A stretch of 64,000 nt of DNA from Clostridia bacterium (GCA_017621885.1 JAGASD010000040.1:1-64000); one strand, 5' to 3'; positions 18,860-27,860 are shown, numbered from the stretch's first letter. Translations and numbers: made by a program. Notes: a model not told the origin generated them from the letters alone.

Positions 18860-19129
18860 TCAGATTCTGTGCATTGCATCAAAAATATCTTCGCGCTGAA
18901 TACGGATGCTGACACCCAGACGCTCGCCCTCTTCGTTAAGAGCATCAACAATTGCAGGGTATTCAACATTTGCATCCTTAACATCAACAAGCATATTCAT
19001 TGTAAACATATTCTGCATAACAGTCTGACTGATATCGAGAATATTAACGTTGATTTTCTGAAGCACTACGCATACACCTGCCATAATGCCTACCTTATCC
19101 TTACCGACAACGGTTATAATAGCATTCAT
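18860..19129 (-). CDS. ACT domain protein (UPF0237)
   Basis: 89-residue protein made almost entirely of ACT domain: an N-terminal strand [19 protein letters not shown] with the glycine at the turn, and a second half for a second beta-alpha-beta unit. It belongs to UPF0237, small regulators related to GcvR. The UPF0210 gene begins eight bases downstream, so the two form an operon. The likely role is binding an amino acid or similar ligand and modulating the partner protein; this is inferred from the family and the pairing. Confidence 0.9.
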   Translation of the reverse strand: MNAIITVVGKDKVGIMAGVCVVLQKINVNILDISQTVMQNMFTMNMLVDVKDANVEYPAIVDALNEEGERLGVSIRIQREDIFDAMHRI

Positions 19130-19209
19130 AAAATAATCCTCTCTACCGATATTTAATACATTTTATCACACAAAAAATAATAATACAACAGAAAATAATA
19201 AAAAATACA

Positions 19210-19243
19210 GCTTCGGCATATTTAATTAAAATATGCCGAAGCC
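19210..19243 (-). terminator. Terminator of the secreted PHP gene
   Basis: GCTTCGGCATATTT / AAATATGCCGAAGC hairpin with flanking A and T runs just 3' of the gene ending at 19261. Confidence 0.85.
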
Positions 19244-19260
19244 TCTTATTTTATAAAATA

Positions 19261-20751
19261 TCAGCCACCGATTTCTGCCCAGAGATATTTGAAAATATCA
19301 AGTGAAGCAAGGAATCTTACAAGTGTATCGGGAATAATGCTTGCAAGCCAACCGAAATCGTTTGCATCCTCTTTGTATTCGTGCTCGGGAGCACCTTCAT
19401 ATTCAAGGAGCATAGCCTGCGTATAAACAATACCGCCTTCACCGAAGATTTCTGCACGGATATAGCTGCCGATTTCTGCACTGTAATCATCAAGATCAAT
19501 TTCATCGCCGTATGCAACAGTTTTGCCGTTTGAAATCCAACGGATGCAAAGAGCATCGTCAACATCAATTGCAATTGTATCTTCAGCGTCATCAACCAAA
19601 ATTTCATTTACAACGGGAGCATCCACATCAAGGGGTGCTTCGTATTTTGCGTTATAATCCTCTGCCTGACGGCTGAGAATATCTGCACCGATTTCAGATG
19701 CCGCTTCATCACCGTTCGCAATAAGATATGTTGCAATTTCCTGAAGCTCCTCGTGGTTACCGAGGCATTTGCTTGCAGCGAAAAACTCACCTGCATCCAT
19801 ACAATTGTAAAGATTTTCTACAGTATTGTCAGGCATAATCATCATTGTGTAGCCTGTGTAAGCAGCAGAAACTCTGTGAGCGTCACTTGTTGCAATTGCA
19901 GAAACATTTACGCCTTGAGGAGCAAGGTCCATAAGCATAATATCCCAGAGCTTTCTGTCAAACCGTGTTCTGGAGTCACCCTTGCTGTTGATGTCAATAC
20001 CGATGCAAGAGGGGTATTTGAGAAGAAGGCTTTCAAATTTATCAATGTAATATGAATAGCTTTCATCGTAAGCATCAGCAGTGTAATCCTCATCACGTGC
20101 ATTTGTATATTCACCGGGATGGTTGATTACGGAAAGACCGCCAAGCTCGTCAACAGCTTTAATGGGTGTTTCGTAATCACTTGTACCGCCAACAACACCG
20201 TGACCGTAATTAACAAACCATGTATTAACATGAGCGTTGTTAAGTGATGTGGGATTCTGCTCATTTGCGTAAGGTACGCGAAGCATTTTCTGACCCACGG
20301 TGCCGTCCTCGTATGTCTGATAGTAATAATCTCCGCCGTTTTCGGTAAGAATATCATATCTGTCGCCGTCAAAGGTAAGACCGCCCTCAGCGTCAAGAGT
20401 AACAATCTGAGCATCGGGATTTTTAATCTGAAGGAATGTTTTGAGAGCGGGGATAACATCCTGATATGTATAGCTATAGTTTACTGTACCGTGGTCGGAA
20501 ATTGCATAAATATCAAATCCGTAATCATAGTTTGTTTCAACCATAGCCTTGAGGCTGTCATCACCGTCAGAAGCCGTTGTATGAGTGTGAAGGTCTGCCT
20601 TATACTGATTCCATGACCAGTCAACGTTTTCATAAGGGTTGGTAATCTCATAATCCAACCCGGTATCTGCGGCAAGACCAATTGTTGAAAGAACGCTTGC
20701 AAGCATTGCTGCAACGCAAACAACAGCAATTAATTTTTTTGCTTTTTTCAT
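19261..20751 (-). CDS. Secreted PHP domain protein
   Basis: 496 residues with a Sec signal peptide (MKKAKK, hydrophobic core, cleavage near LAADT). The mature part begins with a PHP metallo-phosphoesterase domain: KADLHTHTTASDG, AISDHGTVNY, INHPGEYT and TSDAHRVSAAY supply the metal ligands. A C-terminal region from about 390 is a beta-sandwich-like part (IRWISNGKTVAYGDEIDL), perhaps an Ig-like domain, and there is no LPXTG or membrane anchor. Exported PHP proteins of this kind are probably phosphatases or phosphodiesterases acting outside the cell; the substrate is unknown. It lies next to another exported hydrolase-like protein on the same strand. Confidence 0.85.
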   Translation of the reverse strand: MKKAKKLIAVVCVAAMLASVLSTIGLAADTGLDYEITNPYENVDWSWNQYKADLHTHTTASDGDDSLKAMVETNYDYGFDIYAISDHGTVNYSYTYQDVIPALKTFLQIKNPDAQIVTLDAEGGLTFDGDRYDILTENGGDYYYQTYEDGTVGQKMLRVPYANEQNPTSLNNAHVNTWFVNYGHGVVGGTSDYETPIKAVDELGGLSVINHPGEYTNARDEDYTADAYDESYSYYIDKFESLLLKYPSCIGIDINSKGDSRTRFDRKLWDIMLMDLAPQGVNVSAIATSDAHRVSAAYTGYTMMIMPDNTVENLYNCMDAGEFFAASKCLGNHEELQEIATYLIANGDEAASEIGADILSRQAEDYNAKYEAPLDVDAPVVNEILVDDAEDTIAIDVDDALCIRWISNGKTVAYGDEIDLDDYSAEIGSYIRAEIFGEGGIVYTQAMLLEYEGAPEHEYKEDANDFGWLASIIPDTLVRFLASLDIFKYLWAEIGG

Positions 20752-20898
20752 ATTTATCCGCCTTTCATTTTCGGTACGAAGACCAAATATAATAAGTTAT
20801 ATTATATTTTAATACATTGTTTTACAATATTCAATCATCAACTTGAATAAAAAACTGAAACAAATTATGTACAATATTAAGCTTTTAAAAGAAAAACG

Positions 20899-20938
20899 GG
20901 TGCTGTGAAAAACCGTTAGTTTTTCACAGCACCAAAAA
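20899..20938 (-). terminator. Terminator of the ceramidase-like gene
   Basis: GGTGCTGTGAAAAAC / TTTTTCACAGCACC long stem just 3' of the gene ending at 20951. Confidence 0.85.
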
Positions 20939-20950
20939 ATCAATTTTTAA

Positions 20951-22687
20951 TTAAGCCGCATCATTAACGTCTGCAATAAGATTCATAAATTCAGCAACGA
21001 ATGTAGAAGCTGCTGTTCTGCTGATAACGTTAACTTCTTCGTTTTCGCTCAACAATGAGTGATACTCGTTATCTCTGAGAACGTAACCTGCCTGGTCATT
21101 GCAAAGACCGATTACCATAATGTTCTCACAGTCTGTGTTATCCTTAAGAGCGGGCATTGACCACTCTTCACCCGTCCAGGACTCTTCACCGGATTCGGGA
21201 CCGCCGAATACAAGGATGGGGTCAAACTCACCGGGGCAAAGGAATGCAGCAACAGAGTTGCCAAGCTCCATATAACCGATTTCAGTAATCATATTGTATT
21301 TGTCGCCGTTTTTAACGATAACTGCATTAAGAACGTCTTCACGTGCCGCAAGGGTAAGAATACCGTTGTCAACGTCAAGAACAACTTCCTTCATTGCAAT
21401 ATTAAGAACGGGATCAAGCTTTTCTTCAGCGTTAATGCCGATAACCTTTTTACCGAGAATGTAGCCGTAATCCTTCATTCTTACAATACCGTCTTTAGCT
21501 TCGTTCTCGTTAGCCTGATTCCAGAGATCAGCAGCAGTGTTGTAATCTTTACCTACAACGCTTTCAATACAACCGTTGGGACAGCTGATTTCAACAGCAA
21601 GGTCTTTTTCAACTGTTGCAATAGCGCCGCATTCTTCACAAAGATAAATATTTCTTGAAGTAATGGCAAGCTCTGCACCCTGAATGAATACTACGTTTGC
21701 GCCAACTTCCTCACGGATAGTTTTTTCAATGTAGTAGGGGTAGTCTGCAGTGAGCTCATCAGGACCCGCGCCAATGCTTGTGCAATGGATACCTGCTTCA
21801 AGAATCCAGGTTTCGCTTGTGCCGTCATCGGGAACAAAACGGAGTCTCTGGATTTCTGTATCTGCAGTCTGGGGATCACGCTTATCCTTTACATACTCTG
21901 AAATATCAGCAGCGCCGTAGTAAAGCTCGCCGTCTTTCATATTCTTAACCGCACGTTTCATAGCATAGGCAGTTTTATTGAAAACGTTTTCCATAAACTG
22001 CTGATTCTTCTGAACCTTGTGCTCATCAAGAAGACCGCCGATAGCTGCGTTGCCGGTGTTCATAATAAGAGCCTGTGCAAGGGGCACGTTCATACCGAGT
22101 GTATCGATACAAGAGTGCTGATGAAGAACAGAAACGTTAATTGCAATAACGTTGTTTGCAGCTGCAAAGTCAGCCATAAGCGCACGGATTTTCTGAACGT
22201 CACCGCGTGACATACCGAAACCGTCAATAACTGCGTGAACAACAACGCCGCTCACACCGTCGCTGATTGCATATACGCGAACTCTCTGATCATCAAGAAC
22301 CTTTGTGGGAACACGGCCCATAACGGGTTCAAGAGAGCCCGCAAGGAAATAGTCACCGTCCATGGGGTTGATACCCTCAAGAAGTGATACACCTGCATAG
22401 CCCACCTTCCACTGTGCGCCTTCTGCAACCTCTTTATCAAAGGATTCTTCACCGGGGTAGAAGTTTTCTGCTTCGTAATTCTCTGAATCACTCCACTTAT
22501 CCTCATAACCGGGCCAGTATTTGTTCAGATAGGAAAGAACAAATGACAAAAGCTGTTCAATAAACATTTCAAATACGTTTTCAACACTTGTAGCAGGGAG
22601 CTTTATGTCTGCTGCGCTCGCCGGAACTGCAAATGCTGAGAAAGTAAGTATAACAGATAAAATAACTGCTAATACCTTTTTAGACAT
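20951..22687 (-). CDS. Secreted neutral/alkaline ceramidase-like protein
   Basis: 578 residues with a clear signal peptide (cleavage near ASAAD). The mature N-terminal half resembles the neutral/alkaline non-lysosomal ceramidase fold: AGVSLLEGINPM...FLAG in the position of the usual GxxDITP start, a region on enzyme activity under user-independent control (AISDGVSGVVVHAVIDGFG), and VSVLHQHS in place of the zinc-binding THTHSGP. A second cysteine pair group, CEECGAIATVEK..ISCPNGC, looks like an inserted zinc ribbon. No anchor is seen. The substrate is unproven and the similarity is read by eye; other amidases or esterases with this fold are possible. Confidence 0.6.
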   Translation of the reverse strand: MSKKVLAVILSVILTFSAFAVPASAADIKLPATSVENVFEMFIEQLLSFVLSYLNKYWPGYEDKWSDSENYEAENFYPGEESFDKEVAEGAQWKVGYAGVSLLEGINPMDGDYFLAGSLEPVMGRVPTKVLDDQRVRVYAISDGVSGVVVHAVIDGFGMSRGDVQKIRALMADFAAANNVIAINVSVLHQHSCIDTLGMNVPLAQALIMNTGNAAIGGLLDEHKVQKNQQFMENVFNKTAYAMKRAVKNMKDGELYYGAADISEYVKDKRDPQTADTEIQRLRFVPDDGTSETWILEAGIHCTSIGAGPDELTADYPYYIEKTIREEVGANVVFIQGAELAITSRNIYLCEECGAIATVEKDLAVEISCPNGCIESVVGKDYNTAADLWNQANENEAKDGIVRMKDYGYILGKKVIGINAEEKLDPVLNIAMKEVVLDVDNGILTLAAREDVLNAVIVKNGDKYNMITEIGYMELGNSVAAFLCPGEFDPILVFGGPESGEESWTGEEWSMPALKDNTDCENIMVIGLCNDQAGYVLRDNEYHSLLSENEEVNVISRTAASTFVAEFMNLIADVNDAA

Positions 22688-22754
22688 AGGAACGCCTCCT
22701 TTTAATTATACACATTAGATTATATATCTTTTTCCTGCAATAATCAATATGAAT

Positions 22755-23528
22755 TTATCTCTCACAGGCTTCTTTGGCATTTTTGCCCAATTCTTCCTCT
22801 ATGATTTTGTTGATATTGTTCACACCTTTGTGACGATAAGGTTTAATTTTCAAGAAAATATACATCACAACGGCTCCGATCGTGTTACAAATGGCATCTT
22901 CCATTGTATCCATAAGGGCAAAACGGGCTTCCAGACGCTCCGGCTCAAGAGGAATAAGCATAAACACCTTATCCACTCCGCCTGCCTCTTGCGCTGCTTT
23001 TTGCAAATCCCAATGCTGAGCATCGCCGCCAAACCACTGGTCAAAGCTGAACTCAAAAATTTCCCATCCGCATGCATAAGCAAAGGCAAGTCCCATTGCC
23101 GCAATTGCCGCAATACCGGAAGGGCAAATCTTTTTGTCGCGCAGCTGCATTGCACAAATGCATTCATAACCCACGTAAACTCCGACACCGCAACCAAAAG
23201 CGTGTAAAACCTTGTCGTAGCCGGGAATTGAATAATAAAAATTCAAGAATGCACCGCCGAAGGATGCGAGGAAAAAGGACAGTATTGACAAATTCTGGAA
23301 TTTGTGTGAGAAAAATCTGAGAAAGGTTTTTTCCGGGAACATCTGACAAATCTCGTAAGCAAACATACCAACAAGGTTTGCCGCCATCTGTGCCGGCTGA
23401 TATGAATCCATGGTTTTATCAAAAATGCTGTATATCATACCCACAATCATAAGAATACGCAAAACCCACCAATAAATAAGCTCGGGCTTGCTCACGTTTT
23501 TGTATACGCGTTTAAAATAATTTTTCAT
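22755..23528 (-). CDS. DUF2238/YjdF-like membrane protein
   Basis: Polytopic membrane protein with about six hydrophobic helices in 257 residues. The pattern YDKVLHAFGCGVGVYVGYE followed by WEIFEFSFDQ and DTMEDAICNTIGA is characteristic of the DUF2238 (YjdF) family, where conserved acidic residues and a histidine lie within or near the membrane. The function of the family is unknown. The ATG at complement 23528 was chosen because AGGTG lies six bases upstream; the longer frame starts with TTG seven codons earlier. It is monocistronic, divergent from the dCMP deaminase gene. Confidence 0.75.
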   Translation of the reverse strand: MKNYFKRVYKNVSKPELIYWWVLRILMIVGMIYSIFDKTMDSYQPAQMAANLVGMFAYEICQMFPEKTFLRFFSHKFQNLSILSFFLASFGGAFLNFYYSIPGYDKVLHAFGCGVGVYVGYECICAMQLRDKKICPSGIAAIAAMGLAFAYACGWEIFEFSFDQWFGGDAQHWDLQKAAQEAGGVDKVFMLIPLEPERLEARFALMDTMEDAICNTIGAVVMYIFLKIKPYRHKGVNNINKIIEEELGKNAKEACER

Positions 23529-23641
23529 TGTTACACCTGACTCCCACAAAAGTAGTTTTATATTTCTGCCGCTTTAAAACGGAATTAAGGCTATTATACA
23601 CTATATCGGCACTCAAATGCTACCATTTTTTAAAATTTATA

Positions 23642-23670
23642 TTGAAAAAACTACACAATATATGTATAAT
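23642..23670 (+). promoter_or_regulatory. Promoter of the dCMP deaminase gene
   Basis: TTGAAA (23642-23647) and TATAAT (23665-23670), spacer 17 bases. AGGAGG precedes the start at 23725. Confidence 0.8.
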
Positions 23671-23724
23671 GTAAAAGGTTAAGGAGTTTTCTTTAACACT
23701 TCTTACGCACAGGAGGTTTTCGTT

Positions 23725-24225
23725 ATGGCTAAAAGAGAGGGCTATATCTCTTGGGATGAGTTTTTTATGGGGGCGGCTGTGCTTTGCGCAAAACGCAGCA
23801 AAGACCCAAACACACAGGTTGGCGCCTGCATCGTAAATAACGAAAACAGAATTTTATCTGTTGGTTACAACGGCTTCCCTTCAGGCTGTGATGACGACAA
23901 CTTCCCTTGGGAGAGAAGTGCCGACGATTCCTATGACACAAAATACCCCTATGTTTGTCACGCTGAGCTTAATGCAATTCTCAACTGCCGCGGCAGAAGT
24001 CTTGCAGGCAGCAGAATTTACGTTGCATTATTCCCCTGCAATGAATGTGCAAAGGCAATTATACAGAGCGGTATTACAGAGGTTGTTTATCTTTCGGATA
24101 AATATGCCGAAACCTCTTCAACAAGAGCATCCAAGCGTATGTTTGATGCCGCAGGTGTCAGATACAAACAGCTTGTGCCCGAAAGCAAGGAGATTGTTCT
24201 TGATTTGAGGGAAGAAAACGTTTAA
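23725..24225 (+). CDS. dCMP deaminase (ComEB-like)
   Basis: Zinc-dependent deaminase converting dCMP to dUMP for dTTP synthesis. The 166-residue protein has the cytidine/deoxycytidylate deaminase fold with HAELNAI as the zinc/catalytic glutamate motif and PCNECAKA as the cysteine pair; the SKDPNTQVGACIVN start and YNGFPSGC loop are typical of deoxycytidylate deaminases rather than tRNA deaminases. Its product feeds the same pool as the dUTPase encoded at 1812. It has its own promoter, and the aldolase gene follows after about 40 bases. Confidence 0.92.
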   Translation: MAKREGYISWDEFFMGAAVLCAKRSKDPNTQVGACIVNNENRILSVGYNGFPSGCDDDNFPWERSADDSYDTKYPYVCHAELNAILNCRGRSLAGSRIYVALFPCNECAKAIIQSGITEVVYLSDKYAETSSTRASKRMFDAAGVRYKQLVPESKEIVLDLREENV

Positions 24226-24264
24226 TTTGTTTTTAAAAATTTTTAAATATTAGGAGTGTTTTAA

Positions 24265-25131
24265 ATGGCTTTAGTTAACGCAAAAGACATGCTCACAAAA
24301 GCAAAGGCAGGCCACTATGCAGTTGGTCAGTTCAACATCAACAACCTTGAATGGACAAAGTCTATTCTTCTTACAGCTCAGGAAATGAACTCACCCGTTA
24401 TTCTTGGTGTTTCTGAAGGCGCAGGTAAGTATATGTGCGGCTTCAAAACTGTTGCTGATATGGTTAAAGCTATGATTGACGAGCTTAAAATCACAGTTCC
24501 CGTTGCGCTTCACCTTGACCACGGTTCATACGACGGCGCAAAGGCTTGTATTGAAGCCGGCTTCTCATCAATTATGTTCGACGGCTCTCACTACCCCATC
24601 GACGAAAATATTGCAAAAACAAAAGAGCTTATCGACATCTGCGAAGAAAAGGGTCTTTCTCTTGAAGCTGAGGTTGGTTCAATCGGCGGTGAAGAAGACG
24701 GTGTTATCGGCGCAGGCGAATGTGCTGACCCCGACGAATGCAAAATGATTGCTGACCTCGGTGTTACAATGCTTGCTGCAGGTATCGGCAACATCCACGG
24801 CAAATATCCCGAAAATTGGGCAGGTCTTTCTTTTGAAACTCTTGCTGCAATCCAGGAAAAAACAGGCACAATGCCCCTCGTTCTTCACGGCGGTACAGGC
24901 ATCCCCGCTGATATGATCAAAAAGGCAATTGACCTCGGTGTTTCAAAAATCAACGTTAACACAGAATGCCAGCTTGCTTTCCAGGAAGCAACAAGAAAAT
25001 ACATCGAAGCAGACAAAGACCTTGAAGGCAAGGGCTTTGATCCCAGAAAGCTTCTTGCTCCCGGTTGCGAAGCTATTAAAGAAACAGTTCGCGAAAAAAT
25101 TGAGCTCTTCGGTTCTAAGGACAAGGCTTAA
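24265..25131 (+). CDS. fba: Class II fructose-bisphosphate aldolase
   Basis: Zinc-dependent aldolase that splits fructose 1,6-bisphosphate into glyceraldehyde 3-phosphate and dihydroxyacetone phosphate. The 288-residue protein has the usual start (GQFNINNLEWTKSIL), HLDHGS with catalytic and zinc-binding residues, EAEVGSIGG with the following acidic loop, GNIHGKYP, VLHGGTGIP and KINVNTE. Related enzymes act on tagatose or ketose bisphosphates, but this length and motif set fit the glycolytic type. Strong codon bias, such as frequent CTT and GAA, is in keeping with high expression. A terminator follows. Confidence 0.95.
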   Translation: MALVNAKDMLTKAKAGHYAVGQFNINNLEWTKSILLTAQEMNSPVILGVSEGAGKYMCGFKTVADMVKAMIDELKITVPVALHLDHGSYDGAKACIEAGFSSIMFDGSHYPIDENIAKTKELIDICEEKGLSLEAEVGSIGGEEDGVIGAGECADPDECKMIADLGVTMLAAGIGNIHGKYPENWAGLSFETLAAIQEKTGTMPLVLHGGTGIPADMIKKAIDLGVSKINVNTECQLAFQEATRKYIEADKDLEGKGFDPRKLLAPGCEAIKETVREKIELFGSKDKA

Positions 25132-25143
25132 TCACAAAAAATC

Positions 25144-25173
25144 AAGCCCTACTGCTCAGGTAGGGCTTTTTTA
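25144..25173 (+). terminator. Terminator after fba
   Basis: AAGCCCTAC / GTAGGGCTT hairpin plus a T run. The next gene begins only 16 bases later, so its transcription could come from read-through or a hidden promoter. Confidence 0.85.
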
Positions 25174-25188
25174 CAGGAGTGCTTAAAA

Positions 25189-25851
25189 ATGGCAGAAACG
25201 AAAAAACCTTCAAACGATAAAACAAGGCGCATTCTGAATATTCTTTTTGCGTGTATTGCTATCGGGGCATTAATTGCAACGGTGCTTTTGTCTCCCTTCG
25301 GCAAAAGGCTTCTAAAAAAAGAAGAAACCACCGTACGGACCGAAACACAGACCGAAAGTGCAGAAAGCACCGCAAAACCGGTAATTCCCGAAAAAAGCTC
25401 ACAGAATACCGACGCTTCTTCGGTTTCTTCTGCCAAGCCCTCCGTATCGGTTCCGCCCTCAACAGATCCCGCGCCGGATATTTATAAAAACTATTCAATA
25501 TTCATTGACAAGCGCACCTTTGACTATACTGAAAACGAAGGTGTGACCACACTTGTTGCAAAAAACAACAAGCAGGTTACGGTTACGGTTACACCTCACA
25601 AGGATATAAGCTACACTCAGCTTTGTACAGAGGTTAAGAAAAGCCATGCTCAGCTCCCTGCCGATAAAAATCTGAAAATCGAAAATCTTAACACCGCATT
25701 TTCTTCAGAAAACGGTAACATTACAACCACCGTTTACTGCATTGACGACGGCAAGGGCGGAAGCATTGAGCTGAAAACCCAACTCCCCGTCGGTGATAAA
25801 GAATACCGATATGACATTAACCTTATCCTTTCAATGTTTACGGTGAAATAA
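25189..25851 (+). CDS. Single-pass membrane protein of unknown function
   Basis: 220 residues: short basic cytoplasmic tail, one membrane helix at about 14-33, a Ser/Thr/Pro/Glu-rich linker (35-95) and an extracellular domain of about 120 residues rich in beta-forming sequence (VTVTVTPHKDISYTQLC). I do not recognise the family. It follows the fba terminator closely and is separated from the convergent transglutaminase-like gene by a bidirectional hairpin. A role at the cell envelope is inferred only from topology. Confidence 0.7.
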   Translation: MAETKKPSNDKTRRILNILFACIAIGALIATVLLSPFGKRLLKKEETTVRTETQTESAESTAKPVIPEKSSQNTDASSVSSAKPSVSVPPSTDPAPDIYKNYSIFIDKRTFDYTENEGVTTLVAKNNKQVTVTVTPHKDISYTQLCTEVKKSHAQLPADKNLKIENLNTAFSSENGNITTTVYCIDDGKGGSIELKTQLPVGDKEYRYDINLILSMFTVK

Positions 25852-25880
25852 GTTTTTTATATTTAAATTTAATAATTGTT

Positions 25881-25922
25881 AACCACCCTTGCAGTTCAAT
25901 TGAACTACAAGGGTGGTTGTTC
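25881..25922. terminator. Bidirectional terminator between convergent genes
   Basis: AACCACCCTTG / CAAGGGTGGTT stem with an internally palindromic loop (AGTTCAATTGAACT), with T residues following. Confidence 0.8.
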
Positions 25923-25982
25923 TAAATGACTCTGCTCTTCTACACGCAATAAACCAAAAAACATTTCAATATTACAAATAGT

Positions 25983-27170
25983 TTATTTCTCAAAAATAAT
26001 ATATAAATGTAAATCAGAATTACTAACAATCCATTTAATATCGCTGTCGGTAAGAACAATATCGTAAATTTTTCCTTCTTTCAGAAGTTCCTGCTCAGCA
26101 TCATATAATTCTCCGTAACTATCAAAACGCAAAGCAACATAGTTATGATGTGACTGCTTATTTATTACCTCTTTTACTGCATCTAAACTATATTCAGGAA
26201 TATTATAGCCTTTATAAACAAAGTAATTATATTTTGTACCATTACACAACGGCGTAGGAGCATCATCTGATACCAAAAGATGAGAGCGTTCCAACTCCTC
26301 CTTGGTTATGCCGAAATACATATGTGTATAATCAAAATATTTTTCATAATAGCTTGCATTTATCCCGGTATCAAAGCCATCATCCCACGTTAAATCAAAA
26401 TAATAATATTCATCTTCAATTTTGCAATAGTTCCAAACATGACCTTCAAAGAGAGAGAAAGTACTATAACTATTAAATTCCGCACCACATTCGTAACCCA
26501 ATCTCTTCATAATTACATCAAATGCAAGAGTATAACCACTGCAAACGGTTTTCCCATCCACTAAACAACCATATGCATTTATAGCAGTAGTATCATAATT
26601 CTTTTTTTCATAAACATCATAATCATATGAACAATTATCTAAAATATAATCATATACATAAAGAATCTCGTCAAATGTAGACCTCTGTCGTTGAGCCTTA
26701 CTAACAATCATTTCAACTGTTTCATCAAACTGTTCTTTTTGAGAAAGTGCAGTTTCCTTATCTAAAAGATAGTTTAGTTCAACAGAAACTCTAATTTCTT
26801 CGTCATATTCAATTAACTTGAAGTCATAATTATATGGGTCAATCCAAAATAATTCTGACTGTTCATATATTATTTCTCTATATAAAATCGCAAACTTTTC
26901 TTGAAAATCTCTTGCGTCGCTAAGCGAATTACAAGTATAAAGTATAGGTGTAGACGAATCAAAATCACTAATAGCTGCACAAATCTTAATATACATATCC
27001 CTTTCATCAGCAGAGAGCCTGTTGTAAACAGGATAAATAGAAGAATTTTCTTCAATTTTTTGTAAAATAACCGATTCAGTCGAGTCAGCCTCAATATCAT
27101 CTTTAAAAATCCAAGAATAAAGTAACGCTATACCCAATACTATTGCTAAAAAAGCTAAAAACTTTTTCAT
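25983..27170 (-). CDS. Membrane-anchored transglutaminase-like protein
   Basis: 395 residues with an N-terminal membrane helix (about 4-20) or uncleaved signal, then an extracellular region. The transglutaminase-like catalytic triad is visible: cysteine in GKTVCSGYTLAF, histidine in EGHVWNYC, and aspartate in FDLTWDD. The preceding YDYILDNCSYDY is the usual helix before the core. Bacterial proteins of this type act as cysteine proteases or peptide cross-linkers at the envelope; the activity here is unknown. The gene is visibly A+T-richer than its leftward neighbours and may have been acquired, together with the adjacent XRE regulator. Confidence 0.8.
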   Translation of the reverse strand: MKKFLAFLAIVLGIALLYSWIFKDDIEADSTESVILQKIEENSSIYPVYNRLSADERDMYIKICAAISDFDSSTPILYTCNSLSDARDFQEKFAILYREIIYEQSELFWIDPYNYDFKLIEYDEEIRVSVELNYLLDKETALSQKEQFDETVEMIVSKAQRQRSTFDEILYVYDYILDNCSYDYDVYEKKNYDTTAINAYGCLVDGKTVCSGYTLAFDVIMKRLGYECGAEFNSYSTFSLFEGHVWNYCKIEDEYYYFDLTWDDGFDTGINASYYEKYFDYTHMYFGITKEELERSHLLVSDDAPTPLCNGTKYNYFVYKGYNIPEYSLDAVKEVINKQSHHNYVALRFDSYGELYDAEQELLKEGKIYDIVLTDSDIKWIVSNSDLHLYIIFEK

Positions 27171-27267
27171 TTTAATACCTCTTTCTTTTTTTCTGTGAAT
27201 TTATTATATCTGTCATTTTAATATATTTTTGAAGGGGGCAAATCAAAAGCTTTATTCCTATTATTAA

Positions 27268-27285
27268 TATAACCAAACGGTTATA
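27268..27285. promoter_or_regulatory. Operator-like inverted repeat 1
   Basis: TATAACC-AAAC-GGTTATA perfect dyad between the transglutaminase-like gene and the XRE regulator. Its core matches the second repeat at 27325-27340 in 14 of 16 positions (reverse complement), as expected for two sites for one dimeric repressor. Confidence 0.6.
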
Positions 27286-27324
27286 ATATGTATATAATCT
27301 ATCACTTTGGGGGGTATATTGTCA

Positions 27325-27340
27325 ATAGCCGATTGGTTAT
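27325..27340. promoter_or_regulatory. Operator-like inverted repeat 2
   Basis: ATAGCC-GATT-GGTTAT, one mismatch in the dyad, 57 bases from repeat 1. Likely binding site for the XRE protein encoded at 27432; inferred from position and symmetry. Confidence 0.55.
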
Positions 27341-27431
27341 GAGCAATTATTGAAAACCTGTTATTTTTCATTGTTGCAACCGCATTTTCCGGACAAAAAT
27401 TTCAAAAACTTTTGCGGCGGTGAGGTGTAAT

Positions 27432-27659
27432 ATGAGCGATAATTATTACCCACGCATTGGTGAACTGCGTGAAGACAACGATTTAACACAAACTGCCATT
27501 GCTGAAAGGTTGGGAATGAAACAGACCCAATATTTCCGTTATGAGCACGGCTACCGCGATATTCCTACCGATATACTGATTAAATTATCAAAAATCTACG
27601 GAGTTACCACCGACTACATTCTCGGTCTTTCCGATATAAAAAATTATGACGACAAATAA
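27432..27659 (+). CDS. XRE family helix-turn-helix regulator
   Basis: 75-residue protein that is essentially one Cro/CI-type DNA-binding domain: RIGELREDNDLTQTAIAERLGM is helices 1-3 and KQTQYFRYEHGYRDIPTDIL the recognition helix region, ending in the usual TDYILGLSD. The start is ATG 27432, seven bases after GAGGTG; a GTG four codons upstream is less likely. Two operator-like repeats lie upstream, pointing to autoregulation and possible control of the divergent transglutaminase-like gene. A terminator follows. Confidence 0.88.
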   Translation: MSDNYYPRIGELREDNDLTQTAIAERLGMKQTQYFRYEHGYRDIPTDILIKLSKIYGVTTDYILGLSDIKNYDDK

Positions 27660-27660
27660 A

Positions 27661-27694
27661 CCCCGCACCCGAAAAAATCGGATGTGGGGTTTTG
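27661..27694 (+). terminator. Terminator of the XRE gene
   Basis: CCCCGCACCCGA / TCGGATGTGGGG with an A-rich loop and T run, directly after the stop. Confidence 0.85.
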
Positions 27695-27780
27695 ATATAA
27701 ACAAGAATACATATGCCTACTGTGCGATATATACTTGCGTATGTGATAATAAGCTCCGCACCACCGAAACCTCATTTTAA

Positions 27781-27822
27781 AATCAACGCGTCAGCGTTCC
27801 GAAATTTTGAATTTTGCATTTA
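27781..27822. repeat. Dispersed repeat piece
   Basis: AATCAACGCGTCAGCG, TTCCGAAA and TTTTGAATTTTGCATTT, the inverted form of the sequence at about 4962-5010, with 24 shared bases (27781-27804). Confidence 0.75.
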
Positions 27823-27823
27823 A

Positions 27824-27860
27824 AAATTCCCCACCGACTCAACGAGCCGATGGGGAATTT
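27824..27860 (-). terminator. Terminator of the large surface protein gene
   Basis: AAATTCCCCA / TGGGGAATTT stem with an inner hairpin, 3' of the minus-strand gene ending at 27896. Confidence 0.75.
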
